Notes under the pieces: model-generated
Told to the model about the DNA's origin: nothing
Database searches by the model: none
The model's input: the letters and a program-made list of their open reading frames with translations, nothing else
Position numbers and translations under genes: made by a program
NCBI GenBank assembly: GCA_022414725.1
Contig: CM039462.1
Span: 121,078,750 to 121,142,749 of the forward strand
DNA from: Microglena sp. YARC
Lineage: Eukaryota > Chlorophyta > Chlorophyceae > Chlamydomonadales > Chlamydomonadaceae
Direction: 5' to 3'
Length of the DNA: 64,000 bases
Part shown: positions 31,392 to 53,516 of the stretch, piece by piece
How positions within the stretch are numbered: position 1 is the stretch's first letter
Layout: each line of letters opens with the position of its first letter

Positions 31392-31990
31392 CAGCTTGTT
31401 TCCAACCAGTTGGGGGTCCGGTTAAGGATTGTGTTTTGGAGGGTATAGACTCGACCTCTAACCGGACCCTTAACTGGTTGGAAACATTCCACCAGTTACG
31501 CAGTCTTTTGCATCTGTCCAGGTCAGTTAAAAATGGGTCAACGTGGCAAATGCGCTCTGCAGCACGTCCTCGCGATTCAGACGCTGATTTCAGCGTTTAT
31601 TCCGCTTCTTGCAGCTGCTGGTTGCCTCAGGATCACCAGTCCAAAATTACGTGGCAGGGACGGTGCCCTGCTGCTGCGAATCTATTTTGGTGAAACTGTG
31701 CGATCGATGATGAGTGTCCGGGAAAGAAAGAAAGGATGCGGGACTCCAAAGCAGCGTGATTTTTAAGAGGCGCGCGCCAACTTCGTGACGTCACCAGATC
31801 TAATCCAACAACCGAATTTGACCGCCCCTTAACTTTCTTTAACGGCGGGGGGATGCGCCGTTGCACTAACCGGGACGGTTGGTTTTTAACCGGACCTCAA
31901 CTTTTTGTGTTTCCGACCAAACACCGGTTAGCGCCGAAAATAACGAATTTAACCGCCGCTTAACCGGAACCTTAACTGGTTAGAAACAAG
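31392..31990. mobile_element. Inverted-repeat DNA transposon, non-autonomous (about 0.6 kb)
   Basis: Ends CAGCTTGTTTCCAACCAGTT and its near reverse complement, flanked by TCA on both sides (3-bp target duplication). GGTCCGGTTAAG-type repeats lie inside both ends. A second inverted copy of the left end at 31464-31489 makes a long hairpin at 31399-31489. Interior is unique; an 128-codon plus-strand frame shows no transposase motif. Harbinger-like by duplication length only. Confidence 0.72.
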
Positions 31991-32288
31991 CTGTCAGCCA
32001 AGCAACGGAACCTTCCGCGCGGCAATACCTCATCTCAAACTGTACGAATAAAGCCCGTTATTCGATTCCTAACTACTACTCGAATCTACCAGATCTGACT
32101 GTACCGCGTGTGCGCGAATCGTGGTGTAACAAGAAGACAAATGAGACAGATCCTCACGCTCTGTCGATTTGTCTAGCGTATCAGTTCGATTGTGACATTG
32201 TGCTCAACACGAACCGAATTGGTCTCCTGATTCACTGTCAATGTGTTCGTTTCTGTGCCTGTACAAGTTACTGACGATGGGCACCTTG

Positions 32289-32315
32289 AAGGGGGGGGGG
32301 GGGGGGGGGGGGGGG
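32289..32315. repeat. Poly-G tract
   Basis: 27 consecutive G. Confidence 0.98.
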
Positions 32316-32349
32316 CGTAAGACCCACGGCCTCAGTTATTACGGGGCAT

Positions 32350-32430
32350 AAGTTCCCTCTTTCTGACAATTCCTAGGAGGCGTCGCAAGCGACGCGGAAA
32401 AATGGGCGGAGAGTGTTGGCAACGGAATCG
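32350..32430 (+). mobile_element. Dispersed repeat, family E
   Basis: TTCCTAGGAGGCGTCGCAAG..GGCGGAGAGTGTTGGC; second copy at 51975-52045 with the same order. Confidence 0.6.
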
Positions 32431-32678
32431 AGTTAGGTTGGCCGACCTAAGTATCTTAGTACCCCCATTTGTGAGCGACCTAAGGACCCCCACAGTTGAT
32501 ATTTGAGCCGCAGAGGTGAGATGCTACGTGACCGGTTGCGGTTGTTGGCCCAGCTCCCGACACGCGAAACACAAAGCCTCTCATTAATTTCTCCTCGCTG
32601 CACCATTCCGCTTCTCACTAACACTGCTCGACAAAGCTCGAAGTACACGAGTGCACTCATTTGGGGGGTGCATGATAG

Positions 32679-32942
32679 ATGAGTCACAGTTGGGTCAACG
32701 ACAGGGGTAGCCAGGCAGCTGATTCGACCATCGCCTGTTCGGCCACGTCCACAGCGGACTCGCCTGGCACAACCGAACAGGTCGTCAAAGCGCGAAAGAG
32801 GGGTCGTGCAGGACCCGTGCCACCCCACAAGTTCAACGCAGCCGTCGCTAAAGCATTGCACAATGTATCTGCGAAGATTACTCATTTGAACGAGGTTTAT
32901 GACGCAGGAAGGATGTTTTTGGCGCACTCAGCACTCAGCTAA
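32679..32942 (+). CDS. Unassigned 87-residue reading frame
   Basis: Reads MSHSWVNDRGSQAADST.. with a basic stretch VKARKRGRAGP and a helical end KALHNVSAKITHLNEVYDAG. The opposite strand is also open for 164 codons (32433-32927), so coding status is uncertain. A gene fragment or terminal exon is possible. Confidence 0.3.
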   Translation: MSHSWVNDRGSQAADSTIACSATSTADSPGTTEQVVKARKRGRAGPVPPHKFNAAVAKALHNVSAKITHLNEVYDAGRMFLAHSALS

Positions 32943-33143
32943 TCTGCTCTCCTGTACATTTCCCTGATCGTACGCCCGCGCCCGTGTATATCTGCATATA
33001 TTGCGTGCTCGCGTATCCCTAGAAAACAGTTATGAAGCATACGCAGTAGTTCTTCCTAGCTTTCTTTTTCTGTATAATCTCCGTAAAGAGCCTAGGTCAA
33101 GCCCCAGTACCAACTCGTCTGCCCCATTGAGTGCTTCTTCATC

Positions 33144-44442
<11,299 letters not shown>

Positions 44443-44638
44443 TTTACCATAGGATAGGTTGACCATACTACTATACCCATGCACCTGTCGGCCATTTGTA
44501 TGACTGTAACAGATCCATTGCTCCTATCGGTCATCTGTCACAGATGACCAGTAGATGCATTGGTAGAGTAGTGTGGCTCAACCTATCAAAAGCTTAATTC
44601 TCGCCAAGAGTGCCACCTAGCGGTCAACGTGTCACCGT

Positions 44639-44850
44639 ACACTGTTTTTCTTTCCAGCTACCTGCATCAGCTTCTAGGAAGCTCCCTGAGACTGCCACTG
44701 GGCCAAACCCAAATATTCCAGTATCACTGGAAAGCTAACAATATCAGCTTCCAGGTGCCTAGGTTGCTTAAGTTCTGGATGAAGAGAGAGCACAGGGAGC
44801 TGCCTAGAAGCTGCTGCCTGTAGCTGGAAAGAAAAATTCTGTCACTGTAC
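44639..44850. mobile_element. MITE, CCACTG family (copy)
   Basis: CACTGTTTTTCTTTCCAGCT..TGTAGCTGGAAAGAAAAATT..CACTG, about 200 bp downstream of the kinase stop. Confidence 0.82.
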
Positions 44851-44920
44851 CACGCGCATGATTGTGTCATGTTTGTTGGAATTCGTCAGTGTCATTCATT
44901 GGATGGCCATTCTTCCGGAT

Positions 44921-45108
44921 TTTTTTTTCGGATTTTCTGAGCAGCTTCTCGCAGCCCCTGACCCAGCCACAGTGCTGCACCCACATATTCCCGCAATTCT
45001 TATGGGCTGATTGTGTCAGCTTCATGGTGCCTTAGTTTGGACTGAATAGCTAGCCAGGGGTGCTGCCTAGGAGCTGTTGCTCGTAGCTGAATAGAAAAGC
45101 TATGCCAT
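44921..45108. mobile_element. MITE, CCACTG family (diverged copy)
   Basis: GAGCAGCTTCTCGCAGCCCC..GGTGCTGCCTAGGAGCTGTT..GCTGAATAGAAAAGC. Confidence 0.68.
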
Positions 45109-45519
45109 TGTTGACCCTGGACAGGCCCACACTACAACCTGCCGAGTTGGTTTTCCAACCATCTTCGAAGGGACAGAAAGAGTGCGATTAAGCCAGGGGG
45201 TAAACAGTAAAGGCAGTAACACCATTACTGCCAAAATGACAATCCATACAATTGTGTCTTCCATATAACTTTGTAGTATGCTTGTTCTCTTTCTGAAGTA
45301 TTGAATAATGAGTTAAGCTGTATACTGCATGTTCATCTGGAACTGTAACGATTTGGTGCGTCATCGTAATGGTCGAACAAATGTCAAGAGGCAACTCAAA
45401 AGTCTTCGGCGGGATGTCTGCCTCCCCAATTATCTTGATAATCGGTATTTGAGGTTGGGAAAGTCTCTTCAGCTGCCTTCCCCCCCCCCACCCCCCACCC
45501 TCTGGAACAAGTGTGTATC

Positions 45520-45632
45520 CCGTCGGATGTGATTTTCATCTGGACCTTGTCTCCGATGACCCATTCATAGTGCTCTGCCTTGTCTTCAATTCCGTGCCGC
45601 ATTGCATCCCCGCTCACACAGTCACACAGCAA
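45520..45632 (-). CDS. Possible exon of unknown gene
   Basis: Minus strand reads GDAMRHGIEDKAEHYEWVIG then DKVQMKITSDGIHTC, with gene-like charged composition. The plus strand is also open here. No partner exon found. Confidence 0.2.
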
Positions 45633-45719
45633 GAGGCAACAGCTGCGAATGATAATTTCCCCCCGGAATCGTTTTCCTCCAGTGTAGCTGATTGTGATGA
45701 GTTAGGCGGCAATAAGGAC

Positions 45720-45880
45720 TCAATAACATGAACTTGGTTACATAGCTTCAGCCAGCAACTTGGCTGCTCGCCGTCTTTGGCAGTAAAAATACATGTACCA
45801 CTGTTTACCAGGGAAATATAACGTAGGAGGGACAAGGACTCAAGGGGGATAGGCAGTATGTAACCAAGTTCAAGTCGTCC
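45720..45880. mobile_element. Dispersed repeat with inverted ends
   Basis: ATGAACTTGGTTACATAGCT (45727) and TATGTAACCAAGTTCAAGTC (45858) are inverted. The interior GCTGCTCGCCGTCTTTGGCA also occurs at 14447. Confidence 0.65.
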
Positions 45881-47990
45881 TACCTGGTGGACATTCCTAA
45901 CTCCACTACACAAGCACACCAAGCTCTACGGTGGGCCCTAGCCAGTGCTAACCATGCTGAAAATATTCTCAGCCCTACCTGCACCCTGATGCTCCTTCCT
46001 GACGACCTTGCTGCCCCCTACAAAACTCTCCTCCATCACTCATGGATTCACTATATTGACTCTAGACCACAGTCTGAATTTTATACTATCTCTGAAATCT
46101 GGCGTGGCAGCAAATCTCACACTCCACCCTCCACCCAAAAACTGCACCTCATCTTTATATGCAACCCCCACAGTCAAGATACCTACTTTCCTAAACTCCC
46201 AGATTTTATTAACCAATGGACATACTACATGCAAAGCCTCTCCTCATCTTGGGAGCCCTCCACTATCACACCACCTCCCACTCTTACCTCCTCTGACATT
46301 GTAATTACCTACCCACGGAAACTCAAATCTCTTGTCAAAAAACCCCGGCAAACTCTACTCCACCAACACCCTCCTCCCTCTCTTCTTACCACTACTCACC
46401 CATGTCTCCACCTAGCTACCCCCTCCTCAGGCCTCCAGGTCTACACAGATGGTAGCCTAATATAAGGTAAACCAGGGCACCCTAGCAAAATAGGTGCTGC
46501 AGTATATGTCCCGGCTGCAGGACAAAGCTACACCATCAACCCTGGGGGAATAGGGGCCACAAAACTAACAACAGGGCAGAACTGGTAGCCATCCACCAAG
46601 CCCTTCTCAACATTGACTATGACAAATCTCTTACACTCCATACAGACAGCCTCTGCTCTCTTCAACTTATTAAAATAATTAATTCATGACCCTACCACAA
46701 CAACCCGTTCTATTCATACTGAACTACTGCAATCAATTCAAAAACACCTCATTCAACGCATCCTGCATGGCTCACACACCACTCTTTGTAAAGTCCGTTC
46801 CCACACAGGTATCCTTGGAAATGACAGGGCAGACATTCTGGCACGCAAGGCAGCTGAGCACCCTGCCTCCACCAATTTCACTGACAACACTGGGGAAATC
46901 CCCCGCCACAATGTCTACTGGCCCACAGTTCAACCTCCTCGCACACCCATGGGAGATATTCCCCCACGCATCCTAGCACCTAACCTTACACCAAGGTATC
47001 ACTCTAACCTGCCCACTAGCTGCCACCTTGGCCAACACCTCTTAAAGGGATTTATGCAACCACCTGGGCTGATAAACACTCCCCACCAACTTCCTCATGC
47101 AAGTAACAAAATTTTGGACCTCAACCCTTATCCAACATAAAACTAAATTCCACATCCTTAAAGCCCGCTGGGGTAGACTGTGGAACCGTAAACTTGCATT
47201 CCGCTGGAAACTCCCTTATATTACCAGCACTCACCCACCCACGAACTCCCTATGCCCCATCTGCCACACTTGTGAGGACGGAGCGGGCCAGATCCTGGCG
47301 GGCTGCACACACCGGACTTTCAAGGGGCTCTACATCAAGAGACATGACGCCGCAGTGCGACTCATCCACAAGGCCATTTGCACCGGAGCCCTGGGATCCC
47401 GCAGAATGATCATGGACGGTGGCAAGGAAGAGGACCTCCCCAGAGGGGTCCTGGGCAAACGTCTCCCTGACTGGCTACGCCCCTCCACTATTACTGTAGA
47501 GGACTGGAAGAGAATGAGACCTGACCTCGCCGTCCTACCTGACATAGACTCTCCTACCTGTATGGCTGAAAAAGAACTCTGGGTTCTTGAGCTTGGATAC
47601 TGCTCTGATACTAACCATGGTACTAAGTTTATCACTAAACACGCCCAGCATGTTGAATTAGTAAATGGCCTTAGATCTGCTGGATACCTCGTTCACTACG
47701 AAGTTATCACCGTTGGAACAACTGGTACTATTCCAACCTCTTTTTTGACTTCTATGACCACACTTGGACTTAAGAGACCGTGTGCCCTTAAACTGGCGGA
47801 CACAGTCCACTCCCACACCATCACTACCTTTCAGAGTATTTTACAGTGCAGACGTTTTATGGAAGCACACCCCGGGTCGATACCCGGGGACTAGCACACA
47901 GACCGTCCCCCCTATCAGGTTTTGCCTTGCCAGCTGCATTGTGCTGGTGCTTCCCAACCGGGGTGCAAACCCCCCGTATTAAGCTGCACC
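45880..47990 (+). mobile_element. Non-LTR retrotransposon remnant with RNase H and restriction-like endonuclease, 5'-truncated
   Basis: The reverse transcriptase part is missing. A 192-codon frame (45887-46465) ends with the first RNase H block YTDGS. After a frame break follow NRAELVAIHQALLNID, HTDSLCSLQ and RSHTGILGNDRADILARKAA, giving all acidic RNase H residues plus the terminal H..D pair. A further frame (47097-47894) carries CPICHTCED..GCTH..RH zinc-binding residues and RMRPDLAVLPD..LWVLELGYCSDT..K, a PD-(D/E)xK nuclease. This set is reminiscent of Dualen/RandI-type elements of green algae. At least three frameshifts mean it is dead. Confidence 0.8.
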
Positions 47991-47999
47991 GTCATGATT

Positions 48000-48205
48000 T
48001 TTTTTTTTTTTTTAGATGTGAAAGGACTTTCACCCCAGGAGGTGGGTCTCCCGACACAAACCAGCGACACGGAGGATTCAGTTCGAATGGTGGTGCCACT
48101 CCTACAATATGCAAAGTAGGCGCACTTAGGGTTGGTGAGAGATACCAACCCACGACCAAACGAACATTCACCACTACCCCTGTTGACCACGGCAGACAAG
48201 CTCCC
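48000..48205 (+). mobile_element. Dispersed repeat, family D, preceded by a T-run
   Basis: T(16) then TAGATGTGAAAGGACTTTCACC..GGTGGGTCTCC..GACACAAACCAGCGACACGG..CCCACGACCAA. Confidence 0.68.
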
Positions 48206-48284
48206 TGCCATGGTCGTTAGAGGCGGAATCAAGGAGACATAACTAGAGAACCACCACGAGGGCAGAAATCCGACAGTACTTCCC

Positions 48285-48480
48285 TACAAGGTTTGCTTAG
48301 GGCCAGGACGCCAAAATACTGAGGAATCGAACCTCACCACCCCCTTCCTACTCTCGCAAGTAGGGTCGATACAGCAAGGGTACTGTAGATCACAAGGGAT
48401 GTAGAACACACCACATTTGTAACTCAGCCTGCGTGTCCTGCGATCTAACGCCGCCCCTAACCGCTAAGGTAAACCTCGGC
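48285..48480 (-). mobile_element. Possible tRNA-derived SINE
   Basis: Minus strand has GGTTCGATTCC (48333-48323), a good B box, and TTAGCGGTTAGGGG near 48460 resembling an A box, but 110-130 bp apart, longer than in a tRNA. No target duplication checked convincingly. Confidence 0.4.
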
Positions 48481-48514
48481 AAGCCAGGAAAAGAGCCATC
48501 TCCAGTGGAACTAT

Positions 48515-48575
48515 GGTCTGGGCGATTTTCGCGCCCAGACCGGTCTATTTGGGCGAATTTCACGCCCAGACCAGG
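48515..48575. repeat. Two short hairpins GGTCTGGGCG..CGCCCAGACC
   Basis: GGTCTGGGCG-ATTTTCG-CGCCCAGACC, then a second imperfect one directly after. A related pair lies at 48758-48800. Confidence 0.8.
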
Positions 48576-48579
48576 TGGT

Positions 48580-49030
48580 TGTGTGTGATGTGGTGGGGAG
48601 TGAGGGGTGTGTTGTGAAGGTATGGGTGGGTGGTAAGTTGTAAGAACGTGTGGTGATGGGGGGAGAGTGTGTGGTTATGTGTGATGTGGTGGGGGAGTGA
48701 GTGTGGGTTAGGTGGTGAAGAGGGAAGGTGTGAGTGTGTGTGTTTGGAGGGATTTACTGGCCCAGACCGGTCTAGGCGACTCGCACGCCCTGGCCAGGGT
48801 TGTGGTGGTGGGGTGGGGGTGAGGGGTGTGATGTGAAGGTTGGTGGTGGTTAGTAGTAAGAACGTGTTGTGATAGGGGGGTGAGTGAGTGGTTATGGGCG
48901 GTGTGGTGGGGGAGTGAGATTGTGGGGATGTGGTCAAGAGGGGTGTGTGTGGGGGGGGGGAGGTGGGAGGTGGGGGGAGTGTTTGGCAGTGTGAGGTTGA
49001 AGGGGTGTGATTATGATTTTTTGTGACCAT
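48580..49030. repeat. GTGTGGTGGGG-rich tract
   Basis: G/T-rich degenerate repeats; two related blocks around 48583-48750 and 48805-48980. Minus-strand Pro/His/Thr-rich frames are compositional. Confidence 0.7.
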
Positions 49031-49309
49031 ATTTGAGAGAGAGGGGGACAGTGTGTGTAGGTGGAGCGTTAGGCTGTGGGCAAGGAATGAGGGTGGAGAA
49101 AAGAAGAAGTTGAAAAAGAAACTTGGACCACAGGAGGAAGCATACCTAAGCATACCTGAGAAAGTCTGAACAGGAGGTGTCTGGAAAAGGAGGTGAATGT
49201 GAAGAGCAGAGGAATCAACGGGAGCGAGGTACGAGCTCCACGGCAATCACGTCTTTAGGCGTGATTGCGGAAATTTCGCATTTCCTGAGTAGGTTGTGGG
49301 GGGATTGAT

Positions 49310-50190
49310 GAGTAAATAATTGTGTAGACTGACAGCGCCGCGGTACAGTGATGAGGGGACCAGGCCAGGTCCACTGCGTTCCATCGTTCACTGCGAGGGG
49401 TGTGGAGTAAGGAGTTGCGATAAATGAGGGAGATAAGGTCTGGTGGCCGGCGTTTTAATGAGCCTGAAACCCAGTACAGACTGACAGCGCCGCGGTACAG
49501 TGATGAGGGGTCCAGGCCAGGTCCACTGCGTTCCATCGTTCACTGCGAGGGGTGTGGAGTAAGGAGTTGCGATAACTGAGGGAGATAAGGTCTGGTGGCC
49601 GGCGTTTAATGAGCCTGAAACCCAGTACAGACTGACAGCGCCGCGGTACAGTGATGAGGGGTCCAGGCCAGGTCCACTGCGTTCCATCGTTCACTGCGAG
49701 GGGTGTGGAGTAAGGAGTTGCGATAACTGAGGGAGATAAGGTCTGGTGGCCGGCGTTTAATGAGCCTGAAACCCAGTACAGACTGACAGCGCCGCGGTAC
49801 AGTGATGAGGGGTCCAGGCCAGGTCCACTGCGTTCCATCGTTCACTGCGAGGGGTGTGGAGTAAGGAGTTGCGATAACTGAGGGAGATAAGGTCTGGTGG
49901 CCGGCGTTTAATGAGCCTGAAACCCAGTACAGACTGACAGCGCCGCGGTACAGTGATGAGGGGTCCAGGCCAGGTCCACTGCGTTCCATCGTTCACTGCG
50001 AGGGGTGTGGAGTAAGGAGTTGCGATAACTGAGGGAGATAAGGTCTGGTGGCCGGCGTTTAATTAGCCTGAAACCCAGTACAGACTGACAGCGCCGCGGT
50101 ACAGTGATGAGGGGTCCAGGCCAGGTCCACTGCGTTCCAGCGTTCACTGCGAGGGGTGTGGAGTAAGGAGTTGCGATAAGTGAGGTGGCC
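49310..50190. repeat. 151-bp satellite, six copies
   Basis: GACTGACAGCGCCGCGGTAC starts at about 49327, 49479, 49630, 49781, 49932 and 50083. Internal copies are nearly identical; the first and last differ most. Minus-strand open frames repeat with it and are not genes. Confidence 0.96.
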
Positions 50191-50507
50191 ACGATGCCTG
50201 CCGGTCAGGCACCGGTGGTGATTCTTTTTACTGAGGTGGCCCTACGTATACGGTGACTATGGCTAGCTCCGGCTTACGCTATGGTGTCCTTAACTTCACG
50301 TCCTGTGAGTAACGGTATAACACGGATGTAACAATTTCAATTTCAATTTCAAGTCGTCCTAGAAGAGAGCGCAGATGACGGAGCTGTTTATATTTCGTTA
50401 CATAGGATCAGAACCTAGAGATTGACAGTAATCTCAGGTGCTTGTTCCATCCATCGCAAATCAACACTAGGTGTACAGTTGGCTTCAAGCTTTGCCAAAA
50501 TGCCCTA

Positions 50508-50656
50508 GGGCAGCCTGCACCTGTTCAGGTTGTCAAACAGGTGTCCAGGGTATTAAACACCTATTCAACAACTACATGTTTGGCCAATGATGCACATAAA
50601 CAGGTGCTGAACACCCTGAGCACCTGTTTAACAACCTGAACAGGGTGCAGGCTGCC
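50508..50656. mobile_element. Hairpin MITE
   Basis: GGCAGCCTGCACCTGTTCAG..AAACAGGTG and its inverted partner CACCTGTTTAACAACCTGAACAGG..TGCAGGCTGCC; arms about 50 bp, over 90% paired, loop about 35 bp. Confidence 0.8.
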
Positions 50657-50689
50657 GTAGGAATGGCCACGCCCTCATCGGGCCACAGA

Positions 50690-51150
50690 TGCGTTCCACG
50701 GGCATCCAACAAAATGCCCCCTTTGCCGACACAGGCTGCTGGGCAGCCGCCTGCAAATTGAGACGGGAGACAGGAGACAAGGTGTTAGTTTTTTCAAGTT
50801 CAAGTTCAAGGAAGTTCTTTCAAGTTAAAGTTGAAGTTTTGTCAGATGCAGAAGAGGCAAGTGTAGGGATGTCCAACAGGTGCAACATTGAAAATGGATA
50901 CGCCTATCCTCTGGGTGTGAGTTCGAAGGAACCTTCCCGTTCGCTTGCACTGGGGAATGGTTACTGTGGGGGTCGTTTTCGCAGACCGTTACTACGCCCG
51001 AGCTCGGATTACCGTGCGACGGCACGGGCTGACAGGTGCAACAAACATACGAGCATCTGTGGGTGCCTTGCAGGCAGGGCTGTTCAAAAACGTTATCTTT
51101 CACGTCCCACACACAGGTTTGGACGGTCCATTTCGATGAAAACATAGATT
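50690..51150 (+). other. Overlapping open frames, unassigned
   Basis: Two plus frames (50689-51147 and 50945-51139) are open. Neither shows a family signature or a start/splice context I trust. Confidence 0.25.
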
Positions 51151-51284
51151 TTGGCTCATGTGATGTAGATTTTGGGCCATGCAACGTAGGTTTGACTAAT
51201 GAAACATAATTTTCAGAGCAGTTACGTCTTATAATCAAGATTTTGGAGTAACCTTGTAAAATCCTGCTTCCATGACGTGTTGGC

Positions 51285-51780
51285 ATGACAGACAGCAGCC
51301 CAGGGCAGAATGACTTGTGGATGCGCATTCGCAACAAATATATGAACACATGTAGGTGGATGTGGATGCAAACAAATGTATGGACATATGTGCTGGCATG
51401 CAGGACTTGCTATGGTATGCCAAACGGCAGCCCAGGGTCAAATGACTAGTGGATGTGAAAACGCAACAAATATGTGGACATATGTGTTGCCATGCAGGAC
51501 TTGGTAAGGTATGACAAACAGCAGCCCAGGGCAGAATGACTCGTGGATGTGGATACAAACAAATATATGAAAACATGAAGGTGCCTTCCAGGGCACCTGC
51601 ATGTTTTCAGCCCAGGGCAAGTGATGGCCTGCCAAATAGCAAGCCAGGGCAGAATGACTCGTGAATGTGGATGCAAACAAATATATGAAAACAAACAGGT
51701 GCCTTGCAGGGCAAGTGATGGCCTGCCAAATAGCAAGCCAGGGCAGAATGACTTGTGGATGAGGATGAGGGTCTTGCGCT
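51285..51780. repeat. ~110-bp tandem repeat
   Basis: Units share CAGCCCAGGGCAGAATGACT, GTGGATGTGGAT and CAAACAAATATATGAAAACA; about five copies, the last two sharing CAAGTGATGGCCTGCCAAAT. Confidence 0.88.
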
Positions 51781-51883
51781 GTGGACATTCTTCTTGTTTC
51801 ATGCTCTCGGGTATCTTAAAGAGTAAGTGTGAGCTTTGCTTTAGCGTGTCGTGTCATGAGCATGCACGAGCTCATTAGCGGAG

Positions 51884-51884
<1 letters not shown>

Positions 51885-51915
<31 letters not shown>

Positions 51916-51916
51916 A
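51885..51916. repeat. Poly-C tract
   Basis: About 30 C. Confidence 0.97.
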
Positions 51917-51969
51917 GTGAGAGAGTTCCTGCCTTTCTGTGTGTGTGCGTGTGTGTGCACTTGCACAAG

Positions 51970-52050
51970 CTAACAAGTCCTAGGTGGCTTCGCAAGCGTC
52001 ACGGAAAATTGGCAGAGAGTGTTGGCTATTGGAGCAAAGCCAGTAAGTTA
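51970..52050 (+). mobile_element. Dispersed repeat, family E
   Basis: CCTAGGTGGCTTCGCAAGCG..GGCAGAGAGTGTTGGC. Confidence 0.6.
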
Positions 52051-52449
52051 CAATTAGTTGAGACAGTTGGATTTGTGTGGCCGGACGGTCATACAGGCAG
52101 ACAAACGGACAACAGGGTGACCCTGGGGGCTCACGCCCCCCCAGAAGGGGGGGCTCTGCCAAAAAACAAAATCCATAATCAAACATCAAGTTATCACCCG
52201 TGCATGCTCCTTCCCCATGACATAGCTGTCACATTGGGAACCAGATAAACAACCATAATCATAGAATAAATGGTAGGCCAAAAGCTATTGGTCATTAGTG
52301 TGTCACCACTAAGTCCCCCTGGGCTCTGTCAAGCTGCGGGCACATTTGGAGTTCATTAGGGCCCCAGAAAAATGTAATCATCATTATCAACTAAAATCAT
52401 GACTAGCCTCCCGTTCTCATACTGCCCTCTGATTATATCTGCCCTGGGT

Positions 52450-52680
52450 CTTTCGGAAGTGTGTTAGTGTGTGGGTTGTGTGTGGGTAGTGTGTGGGTTG
52501 GAGGGTTGTGTGTGGGATGTAGGGTTGTGTGTGGGCTGTGTGTGGGTTGCGTGTGGGTTGTAGGGTTGTGGGTGGGTTGAAATGTGTGTGGGGGGGAAGG
52601 GGCATGAGAGGAGAACGTGGTAGCCCGTCCCATGCAGTGACCAAGTGTGTGGGTTGGGAGTGGGTTGGGAGTGAGATGAT
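52450..52680. repeat. GTGTGGGTTG simple repeats
   Basis: Irregular GTGTGTGGGTTGTAGG units. Confidence 0.85.
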
Positions 52681-53372
52681 CTGATCACACAGATGAAGGA
52701 AATACACAGAGCAGGACATTATGGGGAGGCAGGATGAGCGGGTGAATAAGAACAGTGCTGATGAGAGAGGACGAATGGTGGCCATGGTGGTAGTCTGGGC
52801 GAGAATGAGGATCTGATAGAAACTTCTCGGGTTTTAACTATGGAGGAGTTATATTGATGCATGCGACACAAGGCAAGGTGAAGGGATGCTAGACAAGCCA
52901 ATGGAAACTGTCAACCAACGAAAAGTAATGAAATGCGGACTGATGAGGATCTTAAGATCGGAAGTGGAGTGACAGGTGCTGGCATGGGTTAAGAATGCTA
53001 CGTGCAACCAAGGTTACAAAAGTTGGGAATGCCCTTAGCAATGATTCGGCATATCATGCCTTGTGACAGGCGAGTCAGGCTTGCTGATTTTGATGCTCTA
53101 ACAAAGATGAGGTTTGGTTTGAAGAGGAAGGAAAGCAGAGTGAGATAGGGAGACAGGGCTAGAGGTTGGAGACAGAACCCCAACAACAAAATTCACTCGC
53201 TGGGCACATCCGGACAGTTAAGGCACTACTGCTCGAGGCTTCGTCCCAACTCCTCATAACAAGTGCATCGGAATGCTGGGGAGAAGAGATGCACCAAAGA
53301 AGGGAAGATGGTTGTTGCTTAGTGGCAGAGTCCTACCTCCCGACTTCGCATCATTATCAGGGAGAGGTCAAA

Positions 53373-53516
53373 TTAGTGCGTCTTGGCAGTATCCTTCGCC
53401 ATATCAGCCTTCACGCGGTCATAGATGGAATCGCGGTTGTACCACCACACGTTAATTGACATCGCGGCGGCAACGCCAGTGAGAGCGCCAATGAAGTAGT
53501 GCTGCGAGAAGATCAT
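53373..53516 (-). CDS. Small single-pass membrane protein (47 aa)
   Basis: Complete frame from ATG (53516-53514) to TAA (53375-53373): MIFSQHYF, a hydrophobic span FIGALTGVAAAMSINVWW, then YNRDSIYDRVKADMAKDTAK. One transmembrane helix with a basic/acidic tail, the layout of small accessory subunits of mitochondrial respiratory complexes; I cannot name the subunit. An acceptor CTCCTCAG lies 2 bp before the ATG, so a 5' UTR intron is likely; a donor-like GTAAGC is seen at about 53702. It is flanked by non-coding sequence and could also be the last exon of a longer protein. Confidence 0.6.
   Translation of the reverse strand: MIFSQHYFIGALTGVAAAMSINVWWYNRDSIYDRVKADMAKDTAKTH

Noticed and set aside
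32433..32927. 164-codon minus-strand frame
   Set aside because: Overlaps an open plus-strand frame of more gene-like composition; no domain recognised on the minus strand.
49255..50192. Minus-strand proteins repeating ERSGPGLDPSSLYRG
   Set aside because: Frames come from the 151-bp satellite (not a multiple of three) and shift between copies.
51235..51802. Minus-strand frames of 113-118 codons
   Set aside because: Generated by the ~110-bp tandem repeat; Phe/Ile/Cys-rich and repeated.
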